A DNA stretch of 64,000 nucleotides from Legionella hackeliae. GTDB lineage: Bacteria; Pseudomonadota; Gammaproteobacteria; Legionellales; Legionellaceae. The DNA lies in NCBI RefSeq assembly GCF_000953655.1, contig NZ_LN681225.1:1887001-1951000 (forward strand), in the 5' to 3' direction. Shown here piece by piece: positions 63,667 through 64,000 of the stretch; within the stretch, counting starts at the first letter, position 1; the number at the start of each line of letters is the position of its first letter. The position numbers and the translations under genes are program-made. The notes under the pieces are model-generated. The model saw only the letters and a program-made list of their open reading frames with translations. It did not search any database and was not told the origin of the DNA.

Positions 63667-64000
63667 TGGTAGTATTCCTTAGCAAAATCGCACATAAATT
63701 CAATAAGGGCATTTACTCCGTCAAAGGGCATCGCATTATAAATACTTGCTCGGAGTCCTCCTACCGCTCGATGCCCTTTTAGCGCTAATAAATTGCGTTG
63801 TTGAGCCTGCTCTAAAAAGAGGGATTCGAGAGTGGTATCTCTTAAATTGAAACAAACATTCATTAACGACCGGTATTCCTGAACAACTTTACAATAATAA
63901 AACGAGGAAGAATCAATATATCTATAAAGTTTAGCTGCTTTTTTACAATTTTCGGCGTACAGCGCCTCTACACCACCTTGAGCTTTAACCCATTGGAACA
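63663..64000 (-). CDS. serC: Phosphoserine aminotransferase, C-terminal part
   Basis: The last ~112 codons of serC, whose start lies beyond the right edge. The visible part reads FQWVKAQGGVEALYAENCKKAAKL, SLMNVCFNLRD and KGHRAVGGLRASIYNAMPFDGV, all conserved C-terminal features of SerC. The Arg in GLRASIYNA binds the substrate carboxylate. It makes 3-phosphoserine (and 4-phosphohydroxythreonine for PLP). It overlaps aroA by 4 bases, forming serC-aroA-cmk. Confidence 0.95.
   Translation of the reverse strand, partial: FQWVKAQGGVEALYAENCKKAAKLYRYIDSSSFYYCKVVQEYRSLMNVCFNLRDTTLESLFLEQAQQRNLLALKGHRAVGGLRASIYNAMPFDGVNALIEFMCDFAKEYYQ

Noticed and set aside
1-64000. tRNA, rRNA, insertion sequences or phage genes
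   Set aside because: The intergenic gaps were read on both strands by eye and none showed cloverleaf arms, rRNA-like sequence, transposase or integrase frames. A tRNAscan/Infernal run would be the decisive test.

Overview
The window looks like a chromosomal segment of a Legionella species or close relative. The base composition is AT-rich. Most genes are gammaproteobacterial housekeeping genes. Alongside them sit a LpnE-like Sel1-repeat protein, a VpdC-like patatin phospholipase, a CpxRA pair, a flaA-flaG-fliD-fliS flagellin cluster and several large or orphan proteins of the type found among Dot/Icm effector candidates. I saw no rRNA, tRNA, transposase, phage gene or CRISPR array.

Layout. 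1-4.5 kb holds a cut-off unknown gene, acylphosphatase, a Sel1-repeat protein, a secreted M28 peptidase and a histone-deacetylase-fold hydrolase. 4.5-12 kb is a leftward catabolic cluster: lysine 6-dehydrogenase/saccharopine dehydrogenase-like, ALDH7-type semialdehyde dehydrogenase, FadN-like beta-oxidation protein, thiolase and Zn-alcohol dehydrogenase. 12-18.4 kb is lnt-leuS-lptE-holA-nadD, followed by an orphan. 19.4-23 kb is accD-folC-SPOR protein-cvpA, running leftward. 23-27.3 kb is the flagellin cluster behind a strong sigma-28 promoter. 27.6-29.2 kb has a DUF1328 miniprotein, three tandem ~200-bp repeats and an L,D-transpeptidase that also appears to have a sigma-28 promoter. 29.2-34.1 kb is rnm-yciO, trpS-scpA-scpB-rluB (leftward).

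34.2-40 kb has an orphan membrane protein with a CpxR-like box, a stand-alone receiver, phoH-ybeY-corC and cpxRA. 40-48.5 kb is an accessory island with a membrane protein, a ~2350-residue ankyrin-containing giant protein and a small exported protein. 48.6-50.6 kb is the nucleoside-salvage set cdd-punA-deoC. 50.6-53.2 kb is UDG-pseudopilin-ubiC-ubiA (leftward). 53.4-56.1 kb is the patatin protein. 56.4-64 kb is the leftward series serC-aroA-cmk-rpsA-lapA-lapB-aminotransferase-pyrF.

Most genes are packed with ATGA-type overlaps. Where a recorded open frame began upstream of a better start (ATG plus Shine-Dalgarno), I moved the start and say so. The most interesting observations are the second sigma-28 promoter linking a cell-wall L,D-transpeptidase to flagellar control, the CpxR box on an orphan membrane protein, the giant ankyrin protein, the tandem repeat with a conserved mini-ORF, and the lysine-to-acyl-CoA gene cluster.
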